Of a stretch of 64,000 nucleotides of DNA, positions 50,355 through 59,810 are shown one piece after another (within the stretch, counting starts at the first letter, position 1; every line of letters begins with the position of its first letter). This DNA is from Caldilineaceae bacterium (lineage in GTDB: Bacteria; Chloroflexota; Anaerolineae; Caldilineales; Caldilineaceae): the NCBI GenBank assembly GCA_020846635.1, contig JADLDO010000023.1, forward strand, positions 248,001 to 312,000. The letters are read 5' to 3'. A program made the position numbers and the translations under genes. The notes beneath the pieces are model-generated. The model was not told the DNA's origin and did not search any database. It saw only the letters and a program-made list of their open reading frames with translations.

Positions 50355-51404
50355 CTAGCGCACGCTGGAGACGTTCCCCTCGTCTGCCGGCATCCGGGAT
50401 CGTCCAAAAAGACCAGAGACCTCCAGGAATTCCAGGAGGAGCGCGAGCATGATGCCCGCGGCCAGGCTTGTGACGATGCTGAGTAGAATAATGGCATTGC
50501 CAAAGACTGGAACCGGGTTGCGCGGGGGGCGTGCCGGGCTGATGACGCGAATCGTGCTCATCGCCAGGATTTGATTCTCTTTGATCAGTGCCTCATTGCG
50601 TTTTTCGACCAGGAACGCAGCCGATTCGCTTGCCTGTTTGACACGAACCGCGAGCTGGTTGTAGCGCGGCACAAGGCGAATCAGGTTTTGCAACTCCTCC
50701 TCACGGAAGGAAACCACGGTTTGAAGCTTGGCGTATACGTCCTCTCTCCCCTCCACCAGCGCCAGATCGCTTTCGCTGCGTAACTCGCGCAGCAAGCCAT
50801 TCTGAATGTCAATGGTCTTGTCTAGGTCATAGACCTTGCTATCGACCCGAAACTGTTCTAATTCCATTTCCGCGTCATTAAGGTCTGTCTCGGCAATTTC
50901 AAGCTGTTCCTCGATGAACTTGCGAGCAAGCTCGGTCGGTTCGGCCAAGAGTTCTGCATAATATTCCTGGCCGACTTCAGCCACCATATTGGCAAGCTGC
51001 GCCGCGGTTTCCGGGGTCGATGCGCTGACGCTGACATCCATTAACTGCGAGTTGGTTGGCAAGGTGACATCAATTTGCTTGCTCAACTCGGCCTCGGTCA
51101 TGTTGATCTCCGGGAGCCGTTCCAGTAAGCGGTGAACCACATCGCCCACCTGGAGATACTGCGCCACGTTGTCGCGTGTCCGTTCGATTTGCTGGCTGAT
51201 CGCCTCTCGATCCACTGTGCTAAAGAGCGGTACTTCCTGTGGTGGCGGCGCGGTGATCTGGATTGTGACAGTCGCTCTGTACATCGGCTCGGCGCGCATG
51301 GCGATGACGAACATCGTGATACACACCGTCGCCAGCACCAGGGCGATGAGCCACAACCATTTGTAGAGGACCCGCAAAAAGACTGCAATGTCATGTCCGT
51401 ACAT
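50355..51404 (-). CDS. Wzz-like chain-length determinant (polysaccharide co-polymerase)
   Basis: 349 residues with the two-helix layout of the family: first helix WLWLIALVLATVCITMFVIA, a long coiled-coil-rich outer domain (IERTRDNVAQYLQ, EEQLEIAETDLNDAEMELEQ), and second helix AIILLSIVTSLAAGIMLALLLEF preceded by a Pro-rich SPARPPRNPVPV. There is no fused tyrosine kinase. It would set the chain length together with the Wzy-like protein encoded next, 21 bp downstream. Confidence 0.88.
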   Translation of the reverse strand: MYGHDIAVFLRVLYKWLWLIALVLATVCITMFVIAMRAEPMYRATVTIQITAPPPQEVPLFSTVDREAISQQIERTRDNVAQYLQVGDVVHRLLERLPEINMTEAELSKQIDVTLPTNSQLMDVSVSASTPETAAQLANMVAEVGQEYYAELLAEPTELARKFIEEQLEIAETDLNDAEMELEQFRVDSKVYDLDKTIDIQNGLLRELRSESDLALVEGREDVYAKLQTVVSFREEELQNLIRLVPRYNQLAVRVKQASESAAFLVEKRNEALIKENQILAMSTIRVISPARPPRNPVPVFGNAIILLSIVTSLAAGIMLALLLEFLEVSGLFGRSRMPADEGNVSSVR

Positions 51405-51424
51405 AGTGACCTGAACTTTCTACT

Positions 51425-52645
51425 TCAATCCAATATCTGCTGATAGAGAGATTGGACGCACCGTACATGCTGCTCCACCGAAAATCGCTTGCTTGCCTCT
51501 TGTTGCGCGCGTTGGCCCATGACGGCAGCCTCCGCAGGACGGTGCAAGAGATATTGGATCGCACCCGTCATGGCTGCCACATCCTTAGGAGGAACGGTTA
51601 GCCCTGTGACCTTATCCTCGATAATATCAAGCACGCCACCGGCTGCGGTCGCCACCACAGGGCGACCGGCGAGCATCGCCTCGACAACGACGCGGCCAAA
51701 GGGTTCAGGCTCCGAAGCGCTGTGGACAACCAGATCGGACATTGCCATGATCTGCGGAATGTCCGAGCGGAAGCCTGTAAAGATGACATGGTTGGCAAGC
51801 CCCAATTCCTGCGTCATCTGCTGCAACTTGTGATGGTATGCTTCGTTTTGCTGCGTGGAATCCACACCACCCACCAGGAGCGCTTTGGTGTTGGGCTGCA
51901 TCTTGACGATCTGCGCCATCGTCTCCAGAAAGTAATCTTGCCCCTTCCACCACTCGATCCGCCCGACGTTGCTGATGACCCGATCCTGCGCGCACAGACC
52001 AAATTCCTTGCGTAGGTGAGACGCGTCGGTGTGGGCCTGAGGCAGGGTAAAGCCGTTGTAAATGATGTGGCCCTTCTCTCTGGGAATACCCAGGCCGCGA
52101 TACAAACCTTCAACCGCCTGGGAGATATAGATAAAGCCATCAACCGAGCGTGCCAGGTATCGCTCAACCATCCCGAACGCGCCGAGAGTGCGTACATGGA
52201 CGGTTTGCGGTACGCGGGCAAGGGCCGCACCGAGAACCGTGGCGCGGTCTGTGCTCAGGCAGTTGTTGTGATGAACCAGGTCAATTCTCAACTCCTCTAT
52301 ATAGCGCGCTGTGCGTTTTGCAATTGGATAGTCGCGCTGTGCAAAGCGATACAGGTCTTTGAGAAACGCATAGGTGCCGGCTGCGTGCCGGCTGTAGCGG
52401 CCTAGCGTGCCTGCAATATCGCGTGTGTTTTGACTTGAGCCTGGCATCTGCTCTGAAAGTGTCTCCACCTGAATACCAAGCTGCCGAAAACGCTCGCGAT
52501 AGGGATTGGGGCCGAAAAAGAGCATGACCGGCTCAAACCGGCTGTGGTCAAGCCTGCTGACAAGCTCGTAGAGCGAGATGACTGATCCACCGACGAAAGG
52601 CGGTTTCTCAATGAATAGAACGCGTTGCCGGTTGCGGTTGTCCAT
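51425..52645 (-). CDS. Glycosyltransferase family 4 protein
   Basis: 406 residues from the ATG at 52645 (AGGGA upstream); an ATG at 52669 has AAGGA directly touching it and is less likely. GT-B fold: VLFIEKPPFVGGSVISLYEL, LVHHNNCLSTDRATVLG, VISNVGRIEWWKGQDYFLET, HVIFTGFRSDIPQIMAMSDL and SEPEPFGRVVVEAMLAGRPV with the EX7E motif intact. Probably adds one sugar of the repeat unit. Confidence 0.9.
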   Translation of the reverse strand: MDNRNRQRVLFIEKPPFVGGSVISLYELVSRLDHSRFEPVMLFFGPNPYRERFRQLGIQVETLSEQMPGSSQNTRDIAGTLGRYSRHAAGTYAFLKDLYRFAQRDYPIAKRTARYIEELRIDLVHHNNCLSTDRATVLGAALARVPQTVHVRTLGAFGMVERYLARSVDGFIYISQAVEGLYRGLGIPREKGHIIYNGFTLPQAHTDASHLRKEFGLCAQDRVISNVGRIEWWKGQDYFLETMAQIVKMQPNTKALLVGGVDSTQQNEAYHHKLQQMTQELGLANHVIFTGFRSDIPQIMAMSDLVVHSASEPEPFGRVVVEAMLAGRPVVATAAGGVLDIIEDKVTGLTVPPKDVAAMTGAIQYLLHRPAEAAVMGQRAQQEASKRFSVEQHVRCVQSLYQQILD

Positions 52646-52723
52646 CTGATTGCGATCCCTGACGACCATTCCTTACCACGATCCCTTATCTTGCTGCTTA
52701 TCGTTCTGAATGTAAAGGCCCAC

Positions 52724-53920
52724 TCAATCGGCCCCGTTGGCAGAAGCCAACTGCTGCTGAATGACTTCGGATAGCTGCTGCGCCCGCGCTTCCCACGTGT
52801 GCTGTGCCGCGATGGCCCTGCGTGCTGCGCGCTGTCCAGGCGCGGCGTCGGCTAAGGCTGCTTCCACCGCATGGATAAAGTCACCTGGGCAAACTGCCAC
52901 ATGAACCTGCTGCCGAAACTCGTCTACTGCCGGTAGGTCGATGGAAGCCACAGCCAGCCCAGCCGCCAAATAGTCATAGAGTTTGAGGGGGCTGATATGC
53001 TCTGCGTGCCGGTTTTGCAGATAGGGCATCAACCCAACCTGAAACCCTTTGAGATAATGGGGAACCTCTGCCACCGGCTTTTCGCCCAGGTAATGCACAT
53101 TCGGTAGCTGCACCAATGCGCGCCATGCCTCTGCCTGTGTGCTAAACCTGGCTTCACCCAAAAAGACGAGTGAACAGTGCGGCTTGGCGACTGCCAACTC
53201 ATGCAGCATGGATAAATTCAGCTTGTCACCGACAAGACCGCTGTAGCCGATGCGCGGTTCCGGGACAGCGGCTAGGTCTGCCGGGAGTTGAGAATCGCGC
53301 AGTGCCTGTGTATAGGCGTCATAGTCCACGCCATTGGGGACAAGGTAGGTGCTGTCATGGTAGGGGCTTTTGGCCTCATAGAGCTTCGGCGACACGACAA
53401 TGACCGCGTCCACCTGTTGGATCAGCTCCTTTTCAAGCCGCTGTTCGCGTTGGCTGTGTTCGGCACTCTGCCCTGTATAGGCAGAGTACTCGTCCACGAC
53501 ATGATAGAGGCGCAGGCGCGCCGCCGGTACTTCGTCGAGCAGGTCGCCCATGCTTGGCTGCGAGAACCAGACAATGGGCTGTTCCATCTGGAGGCGTCGT
53601 AGGGCAGTGCGGAGCGCCAGTGAGCGGGCCTTTTGTGTCATCCAACTCACCGGCATGCGGCCACTGATCGGCGCCCATACAGGATAGTGAAAGCTGTATA
53701 GATTCTCAGTAATCTTTTGCAGAAGTGGCTGTCGTATTTCTGCCGCGCCGATCTTGCCGCTGCGCCAGGCTGCCAACGCAGGACGCAGGTGCGAACGCCC
53801 TTCAACAAAGAGTACCTTGTTGCCATGTCGCGCGAACAGGCTCATCAGTTGGTGACGGTTGCGCCATAGACCATGCCAGGGGCCTGGTGCAAAATAGACC
53901 ATGCTCTGTTGGGTCAACAT
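52724..53920 (-). CDS. Glycosyltransferase, GT-B fold
   Basis: 398 residues. N-terminal part MVYFAPGPWHGLWRNRHQLM and VLFVEGRSHLRPAL, resembling UDP-galactopyranose-type or Wcf/TuaH-like transferases. The middle carries LYHVVDEYSAYTG and AVIVVSPKLYEAK, the C-terminal domain RIGYSGLVGDKLNLSML and HISPLKLYDYLAAGLAVAS. Similar proteins are found in many exopolysaccharide loci as glycosyltransferase family 1/4. It ends 78 bp before the next GT4 gene. Confidence 0.85.
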   Translation of the reverse strand: MLTQQSMVYFAPGPWHGLWRNRHQLMSLFARHGNKVLFVEGRSHLRPALAAWRSGKIGAAEIRQPLLQKITENLYSFHYPVWAPISGRMPVSWMTQKARSLALRTALRRLQMEQPIVWFSQPSMGDLLDEVPAARLRLYHVVDEYSAYTGQSAEHSQREQRLEKELIQQVDAVIVVSPKLYEAKSPYHDSTYLVPNGVDYDAYTQALRDSQLPADLAAVPEPRIGYSGLVGDKLNLSMLHELAVAKPHCSLVFLGEARFSTQAEAWRALVQLPNVHYLGEKPVAEVPHYLKGFQVGLMPYLQNRHAEHISPLKLYDYLAAGLAVASIDLPAVDEFRQQVHVAVCPGDFIHAVEAALADAAPGQRAARRAIAAQHTWEARAQQLSEVIQQQLASANGAD

Positions 53921-53921
53921 C

Positions 53922-54974
53922 TTAATTGCCTCGAGCCGTATTTACTTGCAACCGTTCGGCGTGCGTCTTTTGCTTGTCTCTACGCTTGCCGCTGGTTTGC
54001 AGAGACGCCGCAATGCTGCGTGCCGTTCGTCTGAAATGAACCAGGGCATCCACCGACTCCAAGAGCAGCGGGCGGATCATCCTTTGCCACTGGAACGGGA
54101 TTGCCAGATTCGCCATGTTCTCTGTGTGATAGCGCCAGAACTCCTTATCGGCTCCCTCGAAAAGATGGCGCGCTAACATATGATGGTAGCCCTGAATGAT
54201 CTCTTCGCGCCGCGCCCGATATTCCTGTTCATCCAGATAGATCGGCCCATAACGCTCGAAGGAACGCACTCTTTCTGCCTGGATAGTCGCAAGCCGGTGA
54301 ACGGTCGATGTCACTGATTCGTTATGCCGCCGCGTATAGGTCAGCAGTTGGTGGACAAAGCCAAGATCGCTCTTTTGGAGCAAGCGCAGACAGGCATCTG
54401 TATCGGCGTGGAGCAGAGACTCGTCATAAAAAGCCTCACGGCTGCGAATCAGGTCAGCGCGGATCAGGGTGGATGTCGGCGAGCCAAAGAGGTAGAGCGG
54501 GTTGCTGGCTAACGAAAGGCGACCCGCCACCCGGCCCGGCACCACCGTACTGGGGTAGGGCAGGCCATCCAGGTCCACGCGATCTTCATTCAGCCTGTAG
54601 GCGCTGACAATGCCCACGGTGGGATGTTGGATAGCGACTTCCACCATGCGCTCGATACATTCTGGAAAGAGCCAATCGTCTGCGTGTACGACCTTGCAGA
54701 ATTGGCTTTGCTCTGAAATCTGGCGCAGGGCATGATTCCAGTTGGGGATCATGGGCAGGAATTCGCGGTTGTTGACCACACGAATACGCGCGTCGCGCTG
54801 GGCATAGGCCTCGGCGATGGCGAGGGAATCATCACGGCTATGGTTATTGACAATGATGTATTCCCAGTTGTGATAGGTCTGTGCCAGCACGCTCTCAATA
54901 CATTCAGCCAGATATTTTTCGGCGTTGTAGAGAGGTGTGACGACACTAACCAGGGGTTGGGATGAGTGCATCAT
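53922..54974 (-). CDS. Glycosyltransferase family 2 protein
   Basis: 350 residues from the ATG at 54974; the frame is open to 55022, inside the upstream gene. GT-A fold: PLVSVVTPLYNAEKYLAECI, VLAQTYHNWEYIIVNNHSRD and the metal-binding KVVHADDWLFPECI in place of the usual DDD or DxD. A C-terminal amphipathic stretch may touch the membrane. It overlaps the stop of the upstream sulfotransferase-like gene by 29 bp, suggesting coupled translation. Confidence 0.88.
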   Translation of the reverse strand: MMHSSQPLVSVVTPLYNAEKYLAECIESVLAQTYHNWEYIIVNNHSRDDSLAIAEAYAQRDARIRVVNNREFLPMIPNWNHALRQISEQSQFCKVVHADDWLFPECIERMVEVAIQHPTVGIVSAYRLNEDRVDLDGLPYPSTVVPGRVAGRLSLASNPLYLFGSPTSTLIRADLIRSREAFYDESLLHADTDACLRLLQKSDLGFVHQLLTYTRRHNESVTSTVHRLATIQAERVRSFERYGPIYLDEQEYRARREEIIQGYHHMLARHLFEGADKEFWRYHTENMANLAIPFQWQRMIRPLLLESVDALVHFRRTARSIAASLQTSGKRRDKQKTHAERLQVNTARGN

Positions 54975-55848
54975 GGTGAGTTTTCCACTTGGCTGCAAAG
55001 GCAGCAATTTCCCGTTGATCATAGAAATGCTGCATGGTTGGCGACGAATACATCTCCTGCACGTACCGGTCGGGCAGGATGAGGTGAGCCTTTAGCTGCT
55101 GGTAGGCCCCTGCATACTCCTTTTCTTCACCGACGTTGGTTCGTACGAGGTCAAAGTGTTCAATGCCCAGAAAATCACGGAAGGCATCGCAGGCACACTC
55201 GTTGAGTTTTTCCAGCTTGAGCAGCAGCAGCTCGCAGGTGTCACCCTGATAAATCTGATACCCTTTCTCTTTGGGAAATTCGCCTGCAAAAACGTCGATG
55301 CCCAACGCTTGGCGCAAATCTGTCTCAAACCAGTGTAGGACATGCTGATGGTCGAATTTCTCAAGAAAGGTGTTGCTCACGGTCTCTATGTCGAGTTCGC
55401 CCGCGCGATAACGCGCCATAAAGTTGGGCAATGGATGGTCAATGATCTGGAAGAAACTGGAAACATTGCGGGCAATCGGCTCCCGAACCAGGGTGATGAC
55501 TTTCCACTTCTTGCCCTGAATGGGCCTGTGTATGCGCTGCTGAAGATAGCGGCTGCTCAACAGATGCCTCGCTCGGACAAAGGTGCTGCTCTGAGAATGG
55601 CGCGCCATCTGGCGATAGATCGCCTCCGCATCGGCAATCCCCTTGCCGGTCAGGGTATGGACGTGGTGAACCTGTAGCTTGCGGCGTAGCGCATGCAGCG
55701 AAGCGACGATTGTTGATGAGCCAACCTTGCCCATTTGATAGACAACTACAGATTCGCGCCCGCGCAACTCGGCAAGTCGCACTTGGAAGTGCCACCAGGC
55801 TGTCGAGAGATGAGGATTCGAGTTGATGATGCGGTTGATTGAGCGCAT
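54946..55848 (-). CDS. Sulfotransferase-like capsular polysaccharide protein
   Basis: 300 residues from the ATG at 55848; the frame extends to 56019, and an ATG at 55917 is possible but overlaps the previous gene. The P-loop is VVVYQMGKVGSSTIVASLHA near residues 34-52, and VITLVREPIARNVSSFFQII matches the 3'-phosphate site of sulfotransferases. The layout fits the capsular polysaccharide synthesis family (PF10364-like), thought to be sulfotransferases. Substrate is unknown; context suggests the polysaccharide. Confidence 0.75.
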   Translation of the reverse strand: MRSINRIINSNPHLSTAWWHFQVRLAELRGRESVVVYQMGKVGSSTIVASLHALRRKLQVHHVHTLTGKGIADAEAIYRQMARHSQSSTFVRARHLLSSRYLQQRIHRPIQGKKWKVITLVREPIARNVSSFFQIIDHPLPNFMARYRAGELDIETVSNTFLEKFDHQHVLHWFETDLRQALGIDVFAGEFPKEKGYQIYQGDTCELLLLKLEKLNECACDAFRDFLGIEHFDLVRTNVGEEKEYAGAYQQLKAHLILPDRYVQEMYSSPTMQHFYDQREIAAFAAKWKTHHDALIPTPG

Positions 55849-55900
55849 AGGTCGTCTGTTCCGGTTTCTATTTCTGGTTTCTGTACTGTGAAACCAGGTG

Positions 55901-57238
55901 CTACCGAGCCGGGACATGCTCTCGCTTTCGTGCTTCTTGGCCCATGCCAAAGAAGCGCTCGCTCTGTTCGTTCCAAAGCCTGTCACAGAGCCGCCCTGGG
56001 GGAATTTCAACGTCATCAAAGGTTAAAACAGCGTCCTTTGCGACATCTCTGATCAGGCGGCAGCCTTCTGCCAGCCCGATGGGAAGCAGATTTTCCTGGC
56101 GGGCCACGTCTGCATTTTCACACAAGCCGTAGGTCATGTAGTGACCAATGCCATCGAGCAGTTGCCCCATCTTGAGATCGATCTTCGCCGTGGCGACCAC
56201 TTCAACAATGGGCGCACCGGCGGGAGCTAATGTCGCGTCCCCAAAGAGTGCCGCTCTGGCAACGGTATTGGGCACTTCAAAGTGGCAGAGGTGATAGGGT
56301 GTGTAAAAACAGTAGAGCGGCCCTGTGCCGAGCTTATAGAGATTCAAATAATGTTTCTGCATCGGGTGATCATGGGTTCCCAACACAAAGACCCCTGGGC
56401 TGGGCAGCGCGCCCACAACGTAGTCAACAATGCCGGGGCCTTCCAACAGATCATCCAGTGGATAGAGATTGACGCACTCCTGGATCTGTGTCCCGCTGGG
56501 GACGGTTGGGCCATACATGCCGCGTTGTCCTACGCGCATGTGCGTGGAATTGGCGACAATCGCCTGCTCAAACGAAATTTTGGAGCCGTCGGCAAAGGAG
56601 GTGACCATGCTTGGCTTCTGGCCCCACTGGCGCGCAAAGTTCTCCTGTGTGGTGGGGTTGCGATAGGGATCATGCAGCCCCTTGATGTTTCCGCAAAGCA
56701 CCGGCTTGACGCCAAGACCCTTGACAAAGCGATAGAGGTTCATGATAACGCCCGGCTGATCCCCGTCGGCGTTGGTATAGATCACACCGGCCTTATCAGC
56801 GTAGGTTTTGAGGATAGGGCCGACCGTACCATCCAACTCTGCATTCATGAGGATGACATGCTTGTTATGCTGGATGGCGTTCAAGACCACATGGGCGGCA
56901 AACTCGATGGTTCCCGTCACCTCAATAATGACATCAATGCCCTCCGCAACCGCCAGCAGCAAGGCATCGTCCGTCACGGCATAGCCTCCGCTGGCGATGA
57001 CATCTTCCAACTGCGTCAGGGTGTCCACCTGCACGACCTGGGTGACGCCGGCTTCGGCATAGGCGCGGACGGCCCCGCTCAAATTGCGGTTGCCGATGGC
57101 GACGAGCTTCATGCCCTGCGCCGCGCCGAAGAACTGGAGCGCTATGCCGCGCGCCATGAAGCCCGCGCCCACCATAGCGACGCGGATCGGGTTCCCTTCG
57201 TTCTGCCTTCGTTCTAACGCTTTATCAATGATGATCAT
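55901..57238 (-). CDS. NAD(P)-dependent oxidoreductase with SAF-like C-terminal domain
   Basis: 445 residues. N-terminal Rossmann fold (RVAMVGAGFMARGIALQFFG, then GIDVIIEVTGTIEFAAH) as in homoserine dehydrogenase-like enzymes; catalytic region with VILMNAELDGTVGP and TNADGDQPGVIMNLYRFV; the C-terminal part (about 340-430) looks like a SAF (antifreeze/flagellar) domain. It forms a block with an RfbC-like epimerase, an SDR enzyme and glucose-1-phosphate cytidylyltransferase, so it probably acts on a CDP-sugar as oxidoreductase. The exact step is unknown. Confidence 0.75.
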   Translation of the reverse strand: MIIIDKALERRQNEGNPIRVAMVGAGFMARGIALQFFGAAQGMKLVAIGNRNLSGAVRAYAEAGVTQVVQVDTLTQLEDVIASGGYAVTDDALLLAVAEGIDVIIEVTGTIEFAAHVVLNAIQHNKHVILMNAELDGTVGPILKTYADKAGVIYTNADGDQPGVIMNLYRFVKGLGVKPVLCGNIKGLHDPYRNPTTQENFARQWGQKPSMVTSFADGSKISFEQAIVANSTHMRVGQRGMYGPTVPSGTQIQECVNLYPLDDLLEGPGIVDYVVGALPSPGVFVLGTHDHPMQKHYLNLYKLGTGPLYCFYTPYHLCHFEVPNTVARAALFGDATLAPAGAPIVEVVATAKIDLKMGQLLDGIGHYMTYGLCENADVARQENLLPIGLAEGCRLIRDVAKDAVLTFDDVEIPPGRLCDRLWNEQSERFFGMGQEARKREHVPAR

Positions 57239-57304
57239 GGGTTTATACTTTCTGCGTTGCTTTCGCTGTAATGGCAGCCGTGACCATAGGCCCTAGCTGG
57301 GGCC

Positions 57305-57835
57305 TTAGCTGGAAAAATCTCCCCAGTTTTTGTCTTTCTTTGAGATAACCGCCACGGGCAGCGGCCATTCGATGCCAAATGCCGGATCGTTGTAGCGCAG
57401 ACCGCGTTCTGCTCCGGGCGTGTAGAATTGCGATACCTGGTAGGTCGCTTCCGTATCGTCGGTCAGGGTGACAAAGCCGTGGGCAAAGCCTTCGGCGACA
57501 TAGAGCATCTTGTAGTTGTCGGCGGTTAGCTCCACCCCGAACCATTGTTTGTAGGTGGGGGAGTCTGGTCGAACGTCCACAATCACGTCATACAAGGCCC
57601 CACGCGTGCAGCGAACGAGCTTGGTTTCGGCATGGGGCATGGCCTGATAGTGCAGCCCGCGCAGCGTCCCCTTTTTGATGTTGTATGAAACATTGGCCTG
57701 GACAACACAAGGCACAAGCCCGTGTGCCTCGAACTCTTGTTGGCACCAACTGCGTGCAAAGAACCCGCGCGAGTCCTCCATCTTTTCCAGTTCGAGGAGG
57801 TAGCTGCCCGCTAGTTTTGTCTCGGTGAAGATCAT
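57305..57835 (-). CDS. RmlC/RfbC-like nucleotide-sugar 3,5-epimerase
   Basis: 176 residues from the ATG at 57835 (GGAAG upstream); starts at 57847 and 57898 are possible. Cupin fold of the dTDP-4-dehydrorhamnose 3,5-epimerase family: DSRGFFARSW, QANVSYNIKKGTLRGLHYQ with the catalytic His62, VDVRPDSPTY, LYVAEGFAHGFVTL. No other rhamnose genes (RmlA, RmlB, RmlD) are present. The neighbouring cytidylyltransferase suggests that it epimerises a CDP-4-keto sugar rather than making dTDP-rhamnose. Confidence 0.85.
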   Translation of the reverse strand: MIFTETKLAGSYLLELEKMEDSRGFFARSWCQQEFEAHGLVPCVVQANVSYNIKKGTLRGLHYQAMPHAETKLVRCTRGALYDVIVDVRPDSPTYKQWFGVELTADNYKMLYVAEGFAHGFVTLTDDTEATYQVSQFYTPGAERGLRYNDPAFGIEWPLPVAVISKKDKNWGDFSS

Positions 57836-57873
57836 GCTGGCTTCCATCCTAATCAAAGTAAATGTGGACTGAT

Positions 57874-58914
57874 TTAGGCTGCGGCGAGTTCTTTCCAATA
57901 GAGGAATTCATCGACTTGTCCGCTTTGCAGCAGGTGTTCTAGCTGCTTCAGGCGTGTGAAAGCTCGATCCTGGAACATGGCTTCGCTGAGCTGAATCTGC
58001 TCAAAGCGGTCATGCAACTGTTTGGCCCCCAGGGGAACCGTCCAGCGGCATTGGTAGTTGGGCAGATACTCGCGGATCTTGTCGAACGAAACTCGATAGC
58101 TGCGGTTGTCGCCGTCGCTCTGCCCAAAGGTCAAGCGGCAGCCGCTAAAGGTCTGCGAGATAATCTCGGCAACCTCACGCACCTGGTAATTTTCGTGGCT
58201 GTCGCCCACGTTGAAGATTTGGGCGTGGATGCTTTGGCGCGGGGCATCCAGCACACAAGCCACTGCCTCGCAGATATCGAGCACATGGACGAGGGGACGC
58301 CAGGGCGAACCATCGCTTGTCAGCTTGATCTCCTTGGTTGTCCAGGCCAATCCCGCCAGGTTGTTGACGACCACATCAAAGCGCATGCGCGGTGATTCAC
58401 CGTAGGCAGTTGCGTTGCGTAGAAAGGTCGGTGAGAAGCGTTCGTCTGCCAGTGCCAACACATCGCGCTCGACCAGCACCTTGCACGCCGCATAGACCGT
58501 CTGCGGATTGGGCTCGGACTCCTCGGTCTTGATGCCATCGTCGCCACCGATGCCATAGACGCTGCAAGAGGAGGTATAGACAAAACGCGGAATACCAACA
58601 CGCTTGCATTTGAGGGCCAGGTTGGTTGAGCCGCGGTGGTTGATCTCATAGGTGAGTTCCGGGTTGTGCTGTCCCAGCGGATCATTCGAGAGTTCGGCCA
58701 AATGCACCACCGCGTCGAAGCCTTCAAGGTCGGTTTCATGGATGTTGCGGATGTCTTTATCCAGTCGTGGATAGGCAGGCGCGGCATCCTGATAGAGCTG
58801 CCCGCTGCGGTAGAAGCCGGTGTCGAGCCCCACGATCTCATGGCCGCGGGCCTGTAGATATGGGCCAAGCAGGACGCCGATATAGCCATCTGTCCCTGTG
58901 ACGAGTACCTTCAT
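57874..58914 (-). CDS. NAD-dependent epimerase/dehydratase (extended SDR)
   Basis: 346 residues from the ATG at 58914 (GAGGAG upstream); the frame is open to 59046. Cofactor motif VLVTGTDGYIGVLLG, then VVHLAELSNDPLGQ, YTSSCSVYG and the catalytic YAACK (Tyr-x-x-x-Lys). The sequence is not that of RfbG, the CDP-glucose 4,6-dehydratase that normally follows RfbF. It probably performs the next step on the CDP-sugar made by the cytidylyltransferase encoded just upstream. Confidence 0.88.
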   Translation of the reverse strand: MKVLVTGTDGYIGVLLGPYLQARGHEIVGLDTGFYRSGQLYQDAAPAYPRLDKDIRNIHETDLEGFDAVVHLAELSNDPLGQHNPELTYEINHRGSTNLALKCKRVGIPRFVYTSSCSVYGIGGDDGIKTEESEPNPQTVYAACKVLVERDVLALADERFSPTFLRNATAYGESPRMRFDVVVNNLAGLAWTTKEIKLTSDGSPWRPLVHVLDICEAVACVLDAPRQSIHAQIFNVGDSHENYQVREVAEIISQTFSGCRLTFGQSDGDNRSYRVSFDKIREYLPNYQCRWTVPLGAKQLHDRFEQIQLSEAMFQDRAFTRLKQLEHLLQSGQVDEFLYWKELAAA

Positions 58915-58954
58915 TGCCTGATCTCCTCTTTGATTTCTGTGTGGTCTACTATGC

Positions 58955-59734
58955 TTAGTTCCATTTTTTCCAGGGAGCCTGCTTTTGCCATAGCTCTTCC
59001 AACGTGCTCTTGTCTTTGAGCGTGTCCATTGGATGCCAGAAACCACAATGCCGGTAGGCGTTTAACTCTCCATCGTGCGCCAACTTCTGTAACGGTTCCT
59101 CCTCCCAGACCGTCGAATCACCCGCAATGTACTCCATGACCTCCGGCTCTAAGACGAAGAAGCCGCCGTTGATCCAGGCCCCGTCAAAGTCGCCCTTTGG
59201 CTTTTCCTTAAAGGAACGGATGCGCGCCTGTTGGGCTTCGAGCGTAAATGCGCCAAACCGGCCCGGCGGCTGGACTGCGGTGAGGGTTGCCAGGCCGCCT
59301 TGCTCGCGGTGAAAGGCGACTAGCTGGCTGATGTCAAGGTCGCTCACGCCATCGCCATAGGTGAAGCAGAAGGTTTCATCACCGATATAGTTCTTGACGC
59401 GCTTCAGCCTGCCACCTGTCATCGTTCCATCGCCTGTGTCAATCACTGTGACGCGCCAGGGTTCGCAGCCGTTGGTATGGATTTCGAGCGCATTGGTACG
59501 CATGTCGAAGGTGACATCCGACCTGTGTAGAAAATAGTTGGCAAAATACTCCTTGATCATGTAGCCCTTGTAGCCGCAGCAGATGATGAAATCGTTCATG
59601 CCGTGGGCAGAGAAAATCTTCATGATGTGCCAGAGAATCGGCCTGCCGCCGACTTCAACCATCGGCTTGGGGCGAATGGTGGTTTCCTCGCTCAACCGTG
59701 TACCGTATCCCCCTGCCAGAATGACAACTTTCAT
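58955..59734 (-). CDS. rfbF: Glucose-1-phosphate cytidylyltransferase
   Basis: 259 residues from the ATG at 59734, the standard length for RfbF; an ATG at 59782 would add 16 residues. Nucleotidyltransferase signature [20 protein letters not shown], then [35 protein letters not shown] and [11 protein letters not shown]. It makes CDP-glucose from CTP and glucose 1-phosphate, the entry to CDP-sugars. It heads the block SDR enzyme, epimerase and SAF-like oxidoreductase, all on the same strand with short gaps. Confidence 0.95.
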   Translation of the reverse strand: MKVVILAGGYGTRLSEETTIRPKPMVEVGGRPILWHIMKIFSAHGMNDFIICCGYKGYMIKEYFANYFLHRSDVTFDMRTNALEIHTNGCEPWRVTVIDTGDGTMTGGRLKRVKNYIGDETFCFTYGDGVSDLDISQLVAFHREQGGLATLTAVQPPGRFGAFTLEAQQARIRSFKEKPKGDFDGAWINGGFFVLEPEVMEYIAGDSTVWEEEPLQKLAHDGELNAYRHCGFWHPMDTLKDKSTLEELWQKQAPWKKWN

Positions 59735-59810
59735 GGATGACACTTGTTCCTTTGTGTTGGACAGATCTTGTGCTGTGGACATGGGCGCTTTGTCTCCTTA
59801 CAAAGAAGTT

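Noticed and set aside
56282..57217. 311-codon plus-strand frame
   Set aside because: Antisense of the SAF-like oxidoreductase, whose Rossmann motif is clear.
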